Made by a program: the position numbers and the translations under genes | Shown: one piece after another, positions 1-12,130 of the stretch | Layout: each line of letters begins with the position of its first letter | Position numbering within the stretch: position 1 is the stretch's first letter | The notes under the pieces: model-generated | Database searches by the model: none | Told to the model about the DNA's origin: nothing | What the model saw: only the letters and a program-made list of their open reading frames with translations | NCBI GenBank assembly: GCA_029582155.1 | Contig: CM055901.1 | Span: 5,622,874 to 5,686,873 of the forward strand | Direction: 5' to 3' | Length of the DNA stretch: 64,000 nt | Source: Panopea generosa | Lineage: Eukaryota > Mollusca > Bivalvia > Adapedonta > Hiatellidae

Positions 1-1590
1 CCATGCTAAAACACAATCAAAATACTGTGTTTATTGCGCTAGATTATCGTTCATACCACAAAACAATAAAAATACTGTGTGTTTATGGTGTAAGAGTAAT
101 CATCCATACTACAACCCAATCAAAATTCTGTGTGTTTATGGCGCTAGAGTTATCATCCATACTACAACGCAATCAAAATATTGAGTTGATGGCGTAAGTG
201 TTATCGTTCATAACACAACACAATCAAATCAATGTGTGTTGATGGTGTTAGAGTTATCACCCATTCTACAACACAATCAAAGCAATGTATGTTTATGGTG
301 TTAGAGTTATCACCCATGCTACAACACAATCAAAGCAATGTGCGTTTATGGCGCTAGAGTTATCATCTATACTACAACATAATCAAATCAATGTGTATTG
401 ATGGTGTTAGAACTATCGTTCATACTACAACACAATCAAAATACAATGTTTATTGCTCTAAAGTTATCGTTCATACCACAACACAATCAAAATACTGTGT
501 GTTGATGGTGTTAGAGCTATCGTTCATACTAAAACACAATCAAAATACTGTGTGTTGATGGTGATAGAGCTGTCGTTCATACTACAACACAATTAAAATA
601 CTGTGTTTATTGCGCTAGAGTTATCGTTTATACCACAACACAATCAAAATACTGTGTTGGTGGTACTAGAGTTATCGTTCATACCACAACACAATAAAAA
701 TACTGTGGGTTGATGGTGTTAGAGCTATCGTCAATACTACAACACAATCAAAATACTGTGTTTATTGCGCTAGAGTTATTGTTCATACCACAATACATTC
801 AGATCAATGAATGTTTATGGTGTTAGAGCTATCGTCCATACTACAACACAATCAAAGCAATGTATATTTATGGTGTTAGAGCTATAATCCATACTACAAC
901 ACAATCAGATCAATGTGTGTTGATGGTGTTAGGGCTATCATCCATACTACAACGAAATAAAATCAATGTGTGTTGATGATGTTAGAGCAATCACCCATGC
1001 TACAACACAATCAAATCAATGTGTGTTGATGGTGTTAGAGCTATTGCCCATGCTACAACACAATAAAACCAATGTGTGTTGATATGTAAGAGCTATCATC
1101 CATACTACAACACAATCATCAAAATACTTTGTTGATGGTGCTAAAGTTTCCGTTCATACCACAACACAATCAAATCAATGTGTGTTGATGGTGTTAGAGT
1201 TATTACCCATGCTACTACACAATCAAATCAATGTGTGTTGATGGTGTTAGAGTTATCACCCATGCTACTACACAATCAAGTCAATGTGTGTTGATGGTGT
1301 TAGAGCTATCACCCATGTTACAACACAATCAAAATACTGTGTTTATTGCGCTAGATTATCGTTCATACCACAACACAATCAAAATACTGTGTGTTTATGG
1401 TGTAAGATCTATCGTCCATACTACAATAAAATCAAAATACTGTGTTTATGGCGCTAGAGCTATCACCCATAATGCAACACAATCAAATCAATGCGTGGTG
1501 ATAGTGCTATAGCTATCGTCCAGTCCATACTACAACACCAGCAATTCAAAGTGTTTTATGGTAACAGAGCTATCGCGCGCGGATACTATA
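1..1590. repeat. Tandem array, about 53-bp unit
   Basis: About 29 imperfect copies of a 53-bp unit built around acaacacaatcaaaatactg, then tgtgttgatggtgttagagc, then a variable tatc(g/a)(t/c)(t/c)catact. Copies differ by substitutions and 1-3 bp indels. The array runs off the left edge, so its full length is unknown. Short open frames inside it are by-products of the repeat. It decays near 1560-1590. Confidence 0.9.
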
Positions 1591-2723
1591 ATGAAAATTT
1601 GATGTCGTCACATGTGTGTATTACACCATGTATCTAAAGCATGCCCCAATTACTTGAAGGCCAGTGGGATTGAGCTGATTGTATTGTCTCGTTATTACAA
1701 TGGCGACCGGATAAGAGGGGGGTTTCGATTAATTGGGCTTAAGCTCCCAAAGACGTTGACAATGTATTTCTAACTTAGTATGTATGTTTGTAATGAGCGC
1801 CGAATGTTTGCTATTATTCTATGTATTAATTGCGTTTATACTGTTGCGATGGTGGTAGTGCGGTGGTAGTACATGTAGCATTCGTGTTGTCTTCAAATGG
1901 TTGAAATGTAATCAAAATGCTAATAATTTCAAAGGCTAAATAATATGATATTATTGAAGTATATGGCATGCATTGCATGGTTGGCTCAATGTATTCTCCT
2001 TCCGAAGTGTAATTTTAGTAAATAAATTGATTCCTGTTTTAGTTTTTAAATAATTTGGAACGAGTTGCGGATATAACATTGATAGTATATGTTCGTTTCG
2101 GTACAGCAAACATTAGATATTCTTTTATACGGAGCTGTGTGTAAACTACCGTTATAAATCACGTTTTGATCGCAATTTCTGCACTTTGCTGTTCGCTCTT
2201 TAAGAAAATATAGATACGAAATAAAGTGATGCTAACTGCAGATAATCAACCTTTCTCACTATGTATTACCAAGAGCACTTAGGTATAACTGTTTTGTTTT
2301 TGGAAGGGAATGGTTGAGGGGATTGCATATCTGTAATTGGTCCTTTGATATTCGTAAATCAAGCGTTGTGGATACATTACACACTTAATAAAACTTGTAT
2401 ACATCCCACATGGCACACGTTATTAAATAATATTGCCATCCTGCATGTACAATTGTTCAACAACCTAATATTCATTGCTTTTTTAATGGACACATCCTCA
2501 ACAGCACCACAAACAGAATCAATAAACATAATTCATACAATAGTATCAAAAGAAGCATACTAAAATGTGCCAGTAAAATGCACTGTAACGATCAACAAAA
2601 CAAAAACGTAACTAGGGAGCTCAAACCGGACTTGCTATGCACGTAACCATATTCCCTTACATAATTGAAATATACGGTGTATATAAAAGGATCCTCACCA
2701 CAGTCCAAATTAAACATCTATAC

Positions 2724-2724
<1 letters not shown>
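1591..2724. other. Intergenic, nothing recognised
   Basis: AT-rich sequence on both strands with no coding exon, RNA gene or repeat family that I could support. Confidence 0.5.

Positions 2725-2761
<37 letters not shown>
2725..2761. repeat. (CA)n microsatellite
   Basis: About 18 uninterrupted CA dinucleotides. Confidence 0.95.
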
Positions 2762-2765
<4 letters not shown>

Positions 2766-3484
2766 TGACTTTGCGCAAGCTCTATATGATCAATACTAAA
2801 CAAATTAATGATGATATCTTGTTTTCAACATTTTTATATCATGGACACGTGTTTGTCACGTTCGATTGGCCATCACAGGCACTTTAGAGTTGATAACATT
2901 AACACGACTATTCTGATTTGTGTTTGTAAAATGATTTATTCCATAATTGTGCTTTTGTTAACATTTTATATCGTGGGAGTAAATACATTGGTGATCATAG
3001 ATGAAATGTTTCTGGCATTCTAACTGGTATTCTAACTGATCTGAAATGGTAGGCGACGGCACTGTCATTGCATTAGTGCAGGTGATGAAATAAATGCTAT
3101 ATATATGAAAAATAAACAACATCGTAGGTGTGACTGAAATATTCAAGTAATTGTATGATAAATCAAATGTTTCAAATTATTTATCCATGTTTCATCATGC
3201 TGGGTGATTGTTTTATTCGTGTAATATGTCCTTTCTGTTAAATATGGCATAACCAACTTCATAAAATACAAGTTCCGAAGGATACACTCAGATGTGACTT
3301 AAGTATTTGCTAAATACATGTTCACATGCTGGATATTGCTAGAGGGTTCTCACTTATCGCTGAACATTAAGCTGATTGCTGATAGCTGATATTATATGAC
3401 TGGGTATGGCAATGTGTGAACAGTACAATATGGTAAGCGTTACTGTATTAAAATAAGCTTGACAGAAATTTAGTGGCTATATTG
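2762..3484. other. Intergenic, nothing recognised
   Basis: AT-rich. The short open frames on both strands (for example 2808-3023 +) have low-complexity composition, no motif and no splice context. Confidence 0.5.
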
Positions 3485-3600
3485 TTGGCCGCACACGTAG
3501 CTCAGATACTATCTCAACCAAGGAAACGGACTCGAGAGCGATTCACACAAGCTCAGAACATGCATCGTGATGGGGCTGAGCTGTTTGTTTATAATAAATA
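3485..3600 (+). mobile_element. SINE fragment, 3' part (same family as 45965-46165)
   Basis: The stretch caaggaaacggactcgagag, followed by a caagctcag motif and an AT-rich end, matches the body of the SINE at 45965-46165 (ccaggaagcagactcgacgg, then aagctctgagc). The tRNA-like head is too decayed to outline here. Placed by comparison within this window only. Confidence 0.5.
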
Positions 3601-4287
3601 AATGTACTGCTAGAATGGCAAGTTTAAAGCGACACTTGAACAGGACGAAAATTTTAAAATGGCTTTAAACCAATAGTTGATAATTGACTGAACAATATAT
3701 AGCATTATATTACAATCTCACCAAATATGTATGTTAATAATTTTCTTACAACAGAAGTGTTATCCACGAAATGCTTTAATGTTCGTTTTTAGACAATATT
3801 TGTACAACAGTCTGATGAGCAGATCAAGTCAGTGTTTAGGTCACTCATACGTCAGACGAAGTAACGTTATAATCAATATATATCCTTCCAAATTAGCGTT
3901 CGGTTGCACAGTTGTGGGTTACTCCAGAAACCCCGCATGAGTCAATAAAAGTATTGATAACTATTTGTGTTAAAAGCTAATCCAGACAAAAAACAGCCTT
4001 GAAGTGTTTGGCTCTTTTCATTGTCTGGTGAAAAACTAGAACAAAAGGGGATATTTCATAGTATAAGTTTACAGTTTTTTTATAATTTACGCTACACGTC
4101 AAATAAGAGCGCCGCAAACTAACTTAATTTTGAAATACTGATGTTTTACTGTAGAAGTTGTTAATGCTTGGGAAGGAAGTGTTAATTATTGTTAATTATC
4201 GGGTCAATGTACGAATGTTGCAAATAGTTTATTGTTTCAAAATAGATTCTCAATGCGACGCATTTTGCAACGGTCACAGGATTTTAA
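3601..4287. other. Intergenic, nothing recognised
   Basis: AT-rich sequence. I saw no supportable exon or element. Confidence 0.5.
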
Positions 4288-4740
4288 TGATGGTTAACAC
4301 CTAACTCGTATTAGGGGCATTATCAAACCTAACTCGTATGTGGTCATTATCAAACCTAACTCGTGTTTGGAGGTATTATCAAACTTAACTCGTATTCGGG
4401 CCATTATTAAACCTACCTCGTCTTGGAGTTATCATTAAACCAAACCCGTATTGGGGGTATTATCAAACCTAACTCGTATTTGGGTGCATAATCAAACCTA
4501 ACTCGTATTGGGGCAATTATTAAACCTAACTAGCATTGGGGCCATTATTAAACCTAACTCGTTTTGGTAGCATTATTAAACCTAACTAGTAGTTGGGGCC
4601 ATTGTTAAACCTAATTCATATTGGGGCCATTATTAAACTTAACTCGTATTGTGGCCATTATTAAACCTAACTCGTATTGATGGCATTATCAAAGCTAACT
4701 CGTATTTTGGGCATTATCAAACTTAACCTATACTCGATAG
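4288..4740. repeat. Tandem array, about 29-bp unit
   Basis: About 15 copies of a 28-30 bp unit, consensus aacctaactcgtattggggc then cattattaa. The longest array in the first 5 kb apart from the one at the left edge. Divergence between copies is moderate. Confidence 0.9.
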
Positions 4741-7312
4741 GCAGATAAAATCAAAATCAATATGGTTAATACGGGGTCTTAACTTTTGAAATAACAGTTA
4801 AAGACATAACAGTTTGCAATATTTTATAATTCAATTTTAAAACTGACTTTATTGAAGCCGTCGCATTTGCGATCAGATCTGGTGGCAGAGATATTTTTAT
4901 TATGACATGATTAAGTGGTAAACAACATGGTTAGGAATACCACGCACATAACACCAATTTATACCTACAATGAAAGAAAAGCAGCGAAATGCCTTTGGAA
5001 ACGGTTCTGACAGGCACAGTATTTTTGAGATGGTTTCAAAAAAGACGAAAGAGTGAAACAAGTTAAATAATGCACTTTGTCTTGGAAGTACAAATCATGG
5101 TACTATCAGAGAAGAATTGTGTCAGGGTTGATGTGATCATTGCTAGCGGTCAACGTCAAATCCACAGTATAGAGTCACTCAGCTTATTTCTTCGAAGGTA
5201 GCCCGTATTCCAAGAAACATCAGCACTCTAGGTTGGTAGAACTTAGGAAGCTAGATGCAGATGTCACTTAGATCAATAATTGAAGAACACAAGGTCGCAA
5301 AAGCAAAACCGTAGTCATTCTTCGAGACAATGGCGATAAAATGTTTAGGGAGCAGGATTGACAATGGATAGAGTAGATCTGTTGATGCAGTTTATATCAC
5401 AAAGTCCGGGAAACGCCATGGCGATATTGTAGAAACAGTGACGACTTGAAAATTGGGCGTCAAAATGGAAGGCAGCCGTCACCACATAGCGGTGTTTCTC
5501 TTAGTACAAAATAATGTGAGTCAAACTGAAGAGAAAATCAGGCAGATAACGACTGACACCCGTAACAAGCATTTATGACGGTTATAATTCGATGGTTTTC
5601 AATAACGTTTTCCAAGACCAACCAACCTATGGTACAGCAGGAAAATACCGCCAATAGAAACACTTGTCACCTGAACATAAAGAGCGCACATGAATGTGTT
5701 AGACGGCTCACAGGCACACATACCTCCTTTAAGTATCTCGTTAAAAATATTTTCTTTTAAAATTTACTATACGAGATGTTTAATAAATGTAATTTTTAGA
5801 AAGGAAATGTCCGTTGAAATCGATGTAGTAAATTTGATTATTCTCTGATTTTTAGGTTTCTGTAAGGAGCTGATGCCCGGGAATCTATAGCATACAGGTA
5901 AATGCATCTTACTCGATTTGCGAAGGCGGAATTGAAACAATTGTATATTTTAAACGAATATTTCATAATTGAAAAAAAAAGATCATTTTCAAACATCATT
6001 TCATAAAATAGTAAATACTTACGGCGGCTGTATCCATTGAACGCTTCATCATTTTTGGCCATATATAATTCCCTATTTGGCACATTCTGTAAGTGTTTAC
6101 TAAATAATGTTAATGTGTCAATAATAGCTATTTCCTAAAAAAAAAAACACACATAAGCATAATGTGGATGCTCGATTTGGTCTAGATTTGTACCAGTGAC
6201 ATCATTTGTTATATTTGGTAGATCTAAACTACATGTTTGATATACAACATAATGTGTCACTGTAATAATCAAGGACATTGACATACCATGTGAGTTAATG
6301 GAACTGTAAGTGCGATATTTCGTTATTGAAAACTGTATAACACGACACAACATGATGTATTGCATCACGAGATGAACATTGTATAGTGAGTGTTCTATGT
6401 GCAGGAAAAAAAACGGTATTGCTTATTTCCTCCTCTATGCAATAAATCAAAATAATTGCATGACTTGTTTAACATTGTCCTACATAAAAGAAAAGATCTG
6501 AAATGCTAAGTACAGTAGCAACTGATAACGCCCACATGACATATTTCAATTTTGTACCTGAATATAAAAATACTTGTATTTTAATAGTTTGCCCTTTGTG
6601 TCTATTTCGATATAGCAAAAGGAATATTTTAAGTATACATTGATGACTTTGATAGATTATTATATGGGCATGTCTGATGTCACTTTTCTCTACTCGTTTT
6701 CCTGGTTTAAATGACTTGTCTTTAACTGTATAGAATTAATTCAAATTGATGTGACAAAACCTTAGGTAAGAATGTATCCGTACATTTTATTTTTGTATTT
6801 TGTGTTTATGACACGTATAATTATGTATATTACATATTTTACTTAAATAGTAGCAAATCTCTACTAATTTGTGTCCATTATCACATCTGAATATGTCGCT
6901 TATAACCTGCATGTATGTTGCATACTTTTTTTAGAAGCAGGGCATTATTATTACTCTGAATACATTGAAAAGGGCTTTATCACTACCCAGACTGTATTTA
7001 GACAGGGCATTATAACTAACTAGTAATCTAATTTTAACACCAAGTCAAGGCAATTTTCGGTTAGTTTAGGTCAATCCGGACAAAATTGTAACATAATGTA
7101 TCTAAGTATTTTATTGCTGCAAAACATGTTTACCACAATCAGACGATATAACAGCTTATATCTTCCAGCTCAAACATATCACCTAACTGAAAAATATTTA
7201 AACTTTAAAAAGGTTCCCACTAGTACTACTTATAATTTTTGTTTTGTTATTGTTTTTTTAATGGGGGTTAACTCAAATTTAACACATCTCAGGTTATATA
7301 TAGCATATTAAG
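4741..7312. other. Intergenic, nothing recognised
   Basis: AT-rich. Open frames at 5575-5760 (+), 5838-6083 (-), 6135-6368 (-) and 7096-7311 (+) lack recognisable domains and splice context, so I do not call them genes. Confidence 0.5.
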
Positions 7313-7488
7313 TTTTACTGGTGGAGGAAGACCTCAAACTGAGTCAAACAGTAGAACCACCGTCCTTCCGCAAGTAACTGGAAACTTTCTCATTTTTTGA
7401 GCGTGTGGGTCTCGAACCTACGATCTTAGCGGTGAGAGGTAAATGACCTTGAGACGGCGCCTTTGACCACTCGGTCACGGAGGACTAT
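7313..7488 (-). mobile_element. SINE, tRNA-Ser-like head with shared central core (family S)
   Basis: Read on the minus strand. The head has a Pol III A box like tgaccgagtggtc and a B box ggttcgagacc, as in tRNA-Ser/Leu type heads. The body contains ccagttacttgcgg and ends near gaggtcttcctccacc. The same core recurs at 29700, 30326 and 38085 and, with a different head, at 24278. No clear target-site duplication was found. A tRNA gene is unlikely because no acceptor stem pairs. Confidence 0.75.
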
Positions 7489-8239
7489 CACTCCTGATGT
7501 ATAACTTACTGTTTTAATTCTTAAACTGTTATTTCTTGTGATACAGATCTATAGCTATAAAAATCACAAAATTAACTCATTTCAGGTTATTTAAAATCAC
7601 ATTGTATTGAAAGTTAGCCGTTTGTGAAAGTAAAATTACCCTACTCATATGTTTTAACGTGTGAATTACTATCAATATCAGTGTAGGTTAAGTTAGACAA
7701 AATTGCAACTAAATTTTTCTAAGCTGTTATTTTTATCTATATGTATTGCTCGAAAACATTTCAAATACCTTAAAAAACAATTTCCATAAAATATCAATGT
7801 GTCGCAGTAGCGTCGTTTGTTAGCGTGCACGTTATGTTTAATCAATTTAAACGTCGTGTGTTCAAGACGCGTCAATAGCTCATTTTAGGGTAATTAAAGT
7901 ATCAAAAATGTGCGTGTACACATAATTATTGGACGCACTTGTAATAAAGACCTTGATAAATGGCAGAGCAGTGCTGCGTAATGATAACACTCCCTGAGAG
8001 TGACAGTGACCGTGACATTCGGGCCATTATCACTCTCCAAGACTAGTATCACTATTAGGCACTGCTCAATCATATATTGTCGTCTAAAAACATTAAACAC
8101 GTGTAATACTGCCGATAAGACTGTAATAAAATCAAGATATAAATATTGAAAAATATTGGAATAGCGAATAAATGACTCAAATTGAAATACTGTATTTGGT
8201 TCTTAAAACTTTTTATTTATTTATTTAAATATTTGTAAG
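7489..8239. other. Intergenic, nothing recognised
   Basis: AT-rich. Open frames at 7693-7875 and 7894-8100 (-) have no recognised domain. Confidence 0.5.
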
Positions 8240-8332
8240 TCATCGTCGGATACCCACAGGTGTTAATTCCGATAATTCCCATACATAAACGAAGGGTATC
8301 GGAATGGATTACACGTGGGCACCCGACGATGA
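8240..8332. mobile_element. Hairpin MITE-like inverted repeat
   Basis: The two arms, of about 38 bp, start tcatcgtcggatacccac on the left and end gtgggcacccgacgatga on the right. They pair with few mismatches around a loop of about 15 nt. This is typical of a small foldback or MITE element. No transposase is present. Confidence 0.6.
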
Positions 8333-8609
8333 CATTAAGTTTGACATGTTATATATGCGGTGTATTCAGGAAATTTTATTCACACGTAAGAGCGCTGATG
8401 TCAAATAAAACGTATTCATCACTTTGCAACGGTTGAAAACGACGTGTGTAAAAACAGATTCTTCGTTCGACCGTGACAACTTTCGTCACAGTATTCAATG
8501 TAACTTTGTTATCTAACTATAATTGGGGGCTTTTTAGTCATATACACGCAGAACAGCATATATAAAGTTAATTTGTAAATAAAATATATTGATCCATGGG
8601 ATAAACATA

Positions 8610-8815
8610 TATAACAACAGGGAATTGAAGTAGCATATGATTTGATATGGCATTAAGTGCAATGTTTTGTAATAGAAGTCCGAAAAATACGGCTTAATAG
8701 AGAGAAAGATACTTGGGGGGAAATGTCCATTATGACAATAGAAAGTAGCGACATTGTCTAATGTAATTTCAGAGAGCTATCGATTCGTGAGAGATTCTGT
8801 AAGAAATAATTAAAA
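8610..8815 (+). repeat. Dispersed repeat, copy 1
   Basis: Similar over about 180 bp to 16590-16805. Shared blocks include tgcaatgttttgtaat, gggggaaatgtccatta and ga-caata. It is probably an old interspersed element of unknown class. Confidence 0.6.
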
Positions 8816-8973
8816 TACATTTTCTTCGTCCATTAGTTATAAAAACAAAAGCAGAAGTCGTACATATGAAGAAGGTTTTATAATAATCTCTTTTTACCAG
8901 TTTTAAGTAAACTATCGAATTGTATTATATTGGAAACAAACAGAACACAAACACTCATTTTAATACGAGGCAC

Positions 8974-8979
8974 TTTATT
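8974..8979 (-). terminator. Poly(A) signal candidate
   Basis: AATAAA on the minus strand, about 34 nt past the stop of the candidate terminal exon at 9013-9204. In AT-rich DNA such hexamers also arise by chance. Confidence 0.3.
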
Positions 8980-9012
8980 TCGATTTCTAATTAGATCCCG
9001 AGAAACACTTTC

Positions 9013-9204
9013 TCATTTAGAGTTCTGAGGAGCATGGCATAACCCTACTTTCACATGACGAATGCTTTCATTGTATAGCATTTTATGAACGCAGAGACCA
9101 GCGTGCTTCATCGGTATACTAACAACACCAATGGCTATTGAAAGGAAGTAGTTACTACCACTATTCCCAGAAAAAGACGAAAACTCGCTACCCAAATTGG
9201 GGTT
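9013..9204 (-). CDS. Candidate terminal coding exon, unidentified protein
   Basis: Read on the minus strand, a 3' splice acceptor (ctaaattag) precedes an open stretch of 63 codons ending at TGA (9013-9015). An AATAAA lies about 34 nt beyond. The peptide starts NPNLGSEFSSFSGNSGSNYF, continues with a hydrophobic segment (SIAIGVVSI) and ends HVKVGLCHAPQNSK. Its composition is more protein-like than that of neighbouring frames. One possibility is the last membrane segment of a small multi-pass protein, perhaps the gene whose first exon may be at 18613-18799. That link is a guess, and no intermediate exons were convincing. It could also be a chance open frame. Confidence 0.25.
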   Translation of the reverse strand, partial: NPNLGSEFSSFSGNSGSNYFLSIAIGVVSIPMKHAGLCVHKMLYNESIRHVKVGLCHAPQNSK

Positions 9205-10637
9205 CTAATTTAGTTTTATAGCAATGACTGATCAATGTTATTCTTTCAAAAGTTGTTGTTTTTTGTCTTCTATGTTAAATGATGTCATGTATTTTTATTT
9301 ATGTGTTGAGTTTGTTGCAACTATGATGATATAATGACTAATAAGCCTTATTGGGCAGTGTATTTATCAACATGCATTAATTTATTGCCAATGTTACAAA
9401 TGTGTTTTAACAGCAATTTCAATAAATAAATAAGCATGTATAGTTACCATAAAATTCAGTAAATTAAACATCAAAAATGCTTTATTAATAATCGACCACG
9501 ATATGTCCGTAGTTGTTAGTGTTGATACCATAAAGATTTGTATCACGTTATCATTGATGTTCTTTCATTAAAAAACATGCCAAATATTAACGAGTGGTTG
9601 GTGAAAATTACTTCATAGCAGAAACCTGTAATTTAATTTAACATTGTTTTGCTGGTTTATCAGTAGAACCACATTATTGAAAGTCTAATATAGAGGATGG
9701 CGTCCTAACTATCTTGACAATGACATTTTATTCGCCTCTATTATAAAACCATTAGAACTGATATTTCTAATAGATACATATCATGCAAAGAATATGCTCG
9801 TCACATCAGCACAAATACGCGTAATACAAGAAATAATCGATATCATAGTAAGTACGCTTGACACATGCAGAAAATATGATAACGTGAGTAAGCTCCCCTG
9901 CAGGGCCAGTAGCAATAATTATGATATAATTGCGTTTGGAGTTTAATCTTGATTTCCGGCAGCATCATTGCTTCCTTATTTAATCAGCTAGAGAAACGAT
10001 TTTATCAAACACACATAGTCGCTACATTGCTAAAATATTCGGCGGTTTTCCGTTCCAAAATTGTGTATAGTCGATTAATAGAAGGCTGTATGTTATTCCA
10101 TAGTTAACTAACTAGTTCAGATTTCAAAGCAAAACTTTCAGTAAAATTATTGTCTCCCGGGATTCACATATTCTAATTGTTTTTGTTAATTAAATTTTTT
10201 GTGTTATTGCAAGATTTAATTTGCGGGAACATATCGATTATAACATGTTTACAGTAGAAATGTGTACCGACCATATACGGAATGCGTTCCATGCTTAGAT
10301 CGAAAATGGGAATACTTCTAACGAAATATAGACGGATATTATATTCAAACAACTTTTATATTTAGGCTATGTAGACACACACACACATATATATATATAA
10401 CAAGGACGATGGACATATCCTTACGCAAATGCATGCTGCAATATTAGGCATAAACGGCAACTCTGCTGTTTTCAGAACAGATGTTAGGTGAGTAAAACGA
10501 ATCACAAATTAGGGGTTGACACTGAAAAAAACATAACAGCAAAGGCAAGCAAGTTGTTCAAGCAACAAAGCAGTACATGTTACTGTGAATGCAATAGTTA
10601 GATTAGCTTCATTTTACTTCGAGAGCTAACAGCCGAT
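9205..10637. other. Intergenic or intronic, nothing recognised
   Basis: AT-rich. I saw no exon with good splice sites and no repeat family. If the minus-strand exon candidates at 9.0 and 18.6 kb are one gene, this would be intron. Confidence 0.4.
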
Positions 10638-10866
10638 CAGTTAACCTTACCAATTTACAGGGATCCTGGAAGGTTAACCAGTGTTCAAGCAAACCCATCT
10701 CCATGTAAATGATAAAATTCCCACTTGGTTAAGCGGTTAGAGATGAGTGACAAATTAGACGCAATGACGTATATCAATCATCATAGAAACTGTGGCCGAA
10801 CTGCAATTCAAACACGTGACCCCTCGATTGTAGTCAAACGCGCTACCGACTGAATAGACCGGACTC
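10638..10866 (-). mobile_element. SINE (family I), same family as 24278-24564
   Basis: Collinear with 24278-24564 over nearly its full length. Shared blocks on the + strand are gatcagttaacct, gttaaccagt, acgtatatcaatcatca and acgtgacccctcgattg. The minus strand carries a tRNA-like head with a B-box-like gtttgaattgc. Strongly diverged. Confidence 0.65.
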
Positions 10867-11308
10867 GGCGGCATTGATTTAAGATGATGTGTAATAGCAT
10901 GTTTCTCATGAACTGTTTAAAATTAAGAAACTTTATTTCCGATTGATTCCTCATTTGATGACATCTGCCAAACGGTTTTACGTTTAAAATGTGCAATGCA
11001 TCTACTATAAACATTACAGCATACAAGATACACATATGACAGTGTTGCGACTGATTCTATAAAACGCACAATATTTTTTAGTTAGAAGATTCAGAGAAAT
11101 ATATAAAATAAAAATCCCCAAGGAGACATGTCAGACAGCTAGCCAAAATGCGAAAACTTAACTAAGATATTTAAGCGTTTAATTGATTCTAATTACACAA
11201 GAGAGAGATAGAGAGAAAGAACGTTATGAGACTCGAATCTTCAACAGATAAGACAGAAACACAAATTTGTGTAGTAATAAAGTAGAAAATTAATATGAGA
11301 TTATGTGC

Positions 11309-11313
<5 letters not shown>
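10867..11313. other. Intergenic, nothing recognised
   Basis: AT-rich with a short GA-rich stretch near 11202-11220. No gene seen. Confidence 0.5.

Positions 11314-11352
<39 letters not shown>
11314..11352. repeat. (TG)n microsatellite
   Basis: About 19 TG dinucleotides. Confidence 0.95.
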
Positions 11353-11355
<3 letters not shown>

Positions 11356-11564
11356 GTGGGAGGGTTAAATAAAATATAAAGTTACATCTGAAGTAAGCTT
11401 TTGCGAAAAACAAGATTTTCAGTTTTCAGTCAGCATCATGTTTTACCTATTATCTAATTATTTTTTTTGCGCATATGGTCTTGTGCCAGATTTTTTGCCC
11501 AATATTAGTACCGCGTGGATGACATTCTAAATAGCGCATGGTAATATGTTTTCGTATCAAGACG

Positions 11565-12130
11565 AATCAATGCCTACTGAACTTGACCAAGAGGATATCG
11601 AAGACAAAATAGCGACTTATGGATTTAATCAAGAGAGTATAGCGACTGATGAACTTGAACTAGAGCATATCAAAACACAAATCAGTAACTTATGATGAAC
11701 TTGACTAAGAGGATATCGAAACAAAAAAGCGACTTATGGTGAACTTAATGAATATGGAATTGCAACTGATGAACTTGACCAAGTATATCGATGACAATAC
11801 AGTGATAAATGAAATTAATCAAGATGATATTGAAGACCAAACAGTACTTATGAAATTAACAGTTATGATATCGAAGGCAAACTAGCGACTAATGAATTTG
11901 GCCAAAGGGTTATTGAAGACAAACAGCGACTTATAAATTTAACTAAGAGGATATTGAAGACAAAACAGAGACTTATGAAAATAACCAATATGATTTCGAA
12001 GACAAAACATCGACTTATAAAATTAAAAAAGAGGATATCGAAAATATAACAGTGACTGATAAACTAAACAACGTGGATATCGAACACAAAACAACGACTT
12101 CTGTATTTAATCCGGAGGATATCGCATGAT
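11565..12130. repeat. Degenerate tandem array, about 42-bp unit
   Basis: About 13 imperfect copies of a unit around gaggatatcgaagacaaaa then tagcgacttatg, followed by (a/g)a(a/t)tt(t/a)aa(c/t)caa. The unit is 14 codons long. In one frame several copies read roughly EDIEDK-ATY-FNQ, but frequent indels and stops break the frame. It could be a minisatellite or a dead repeat-protein exon. Confidence 0.75.

Noticed and set aside
1231-1512. 93-codon open frame in the left array
   Set aside because: Translation of the 53-bp tandem repeat.
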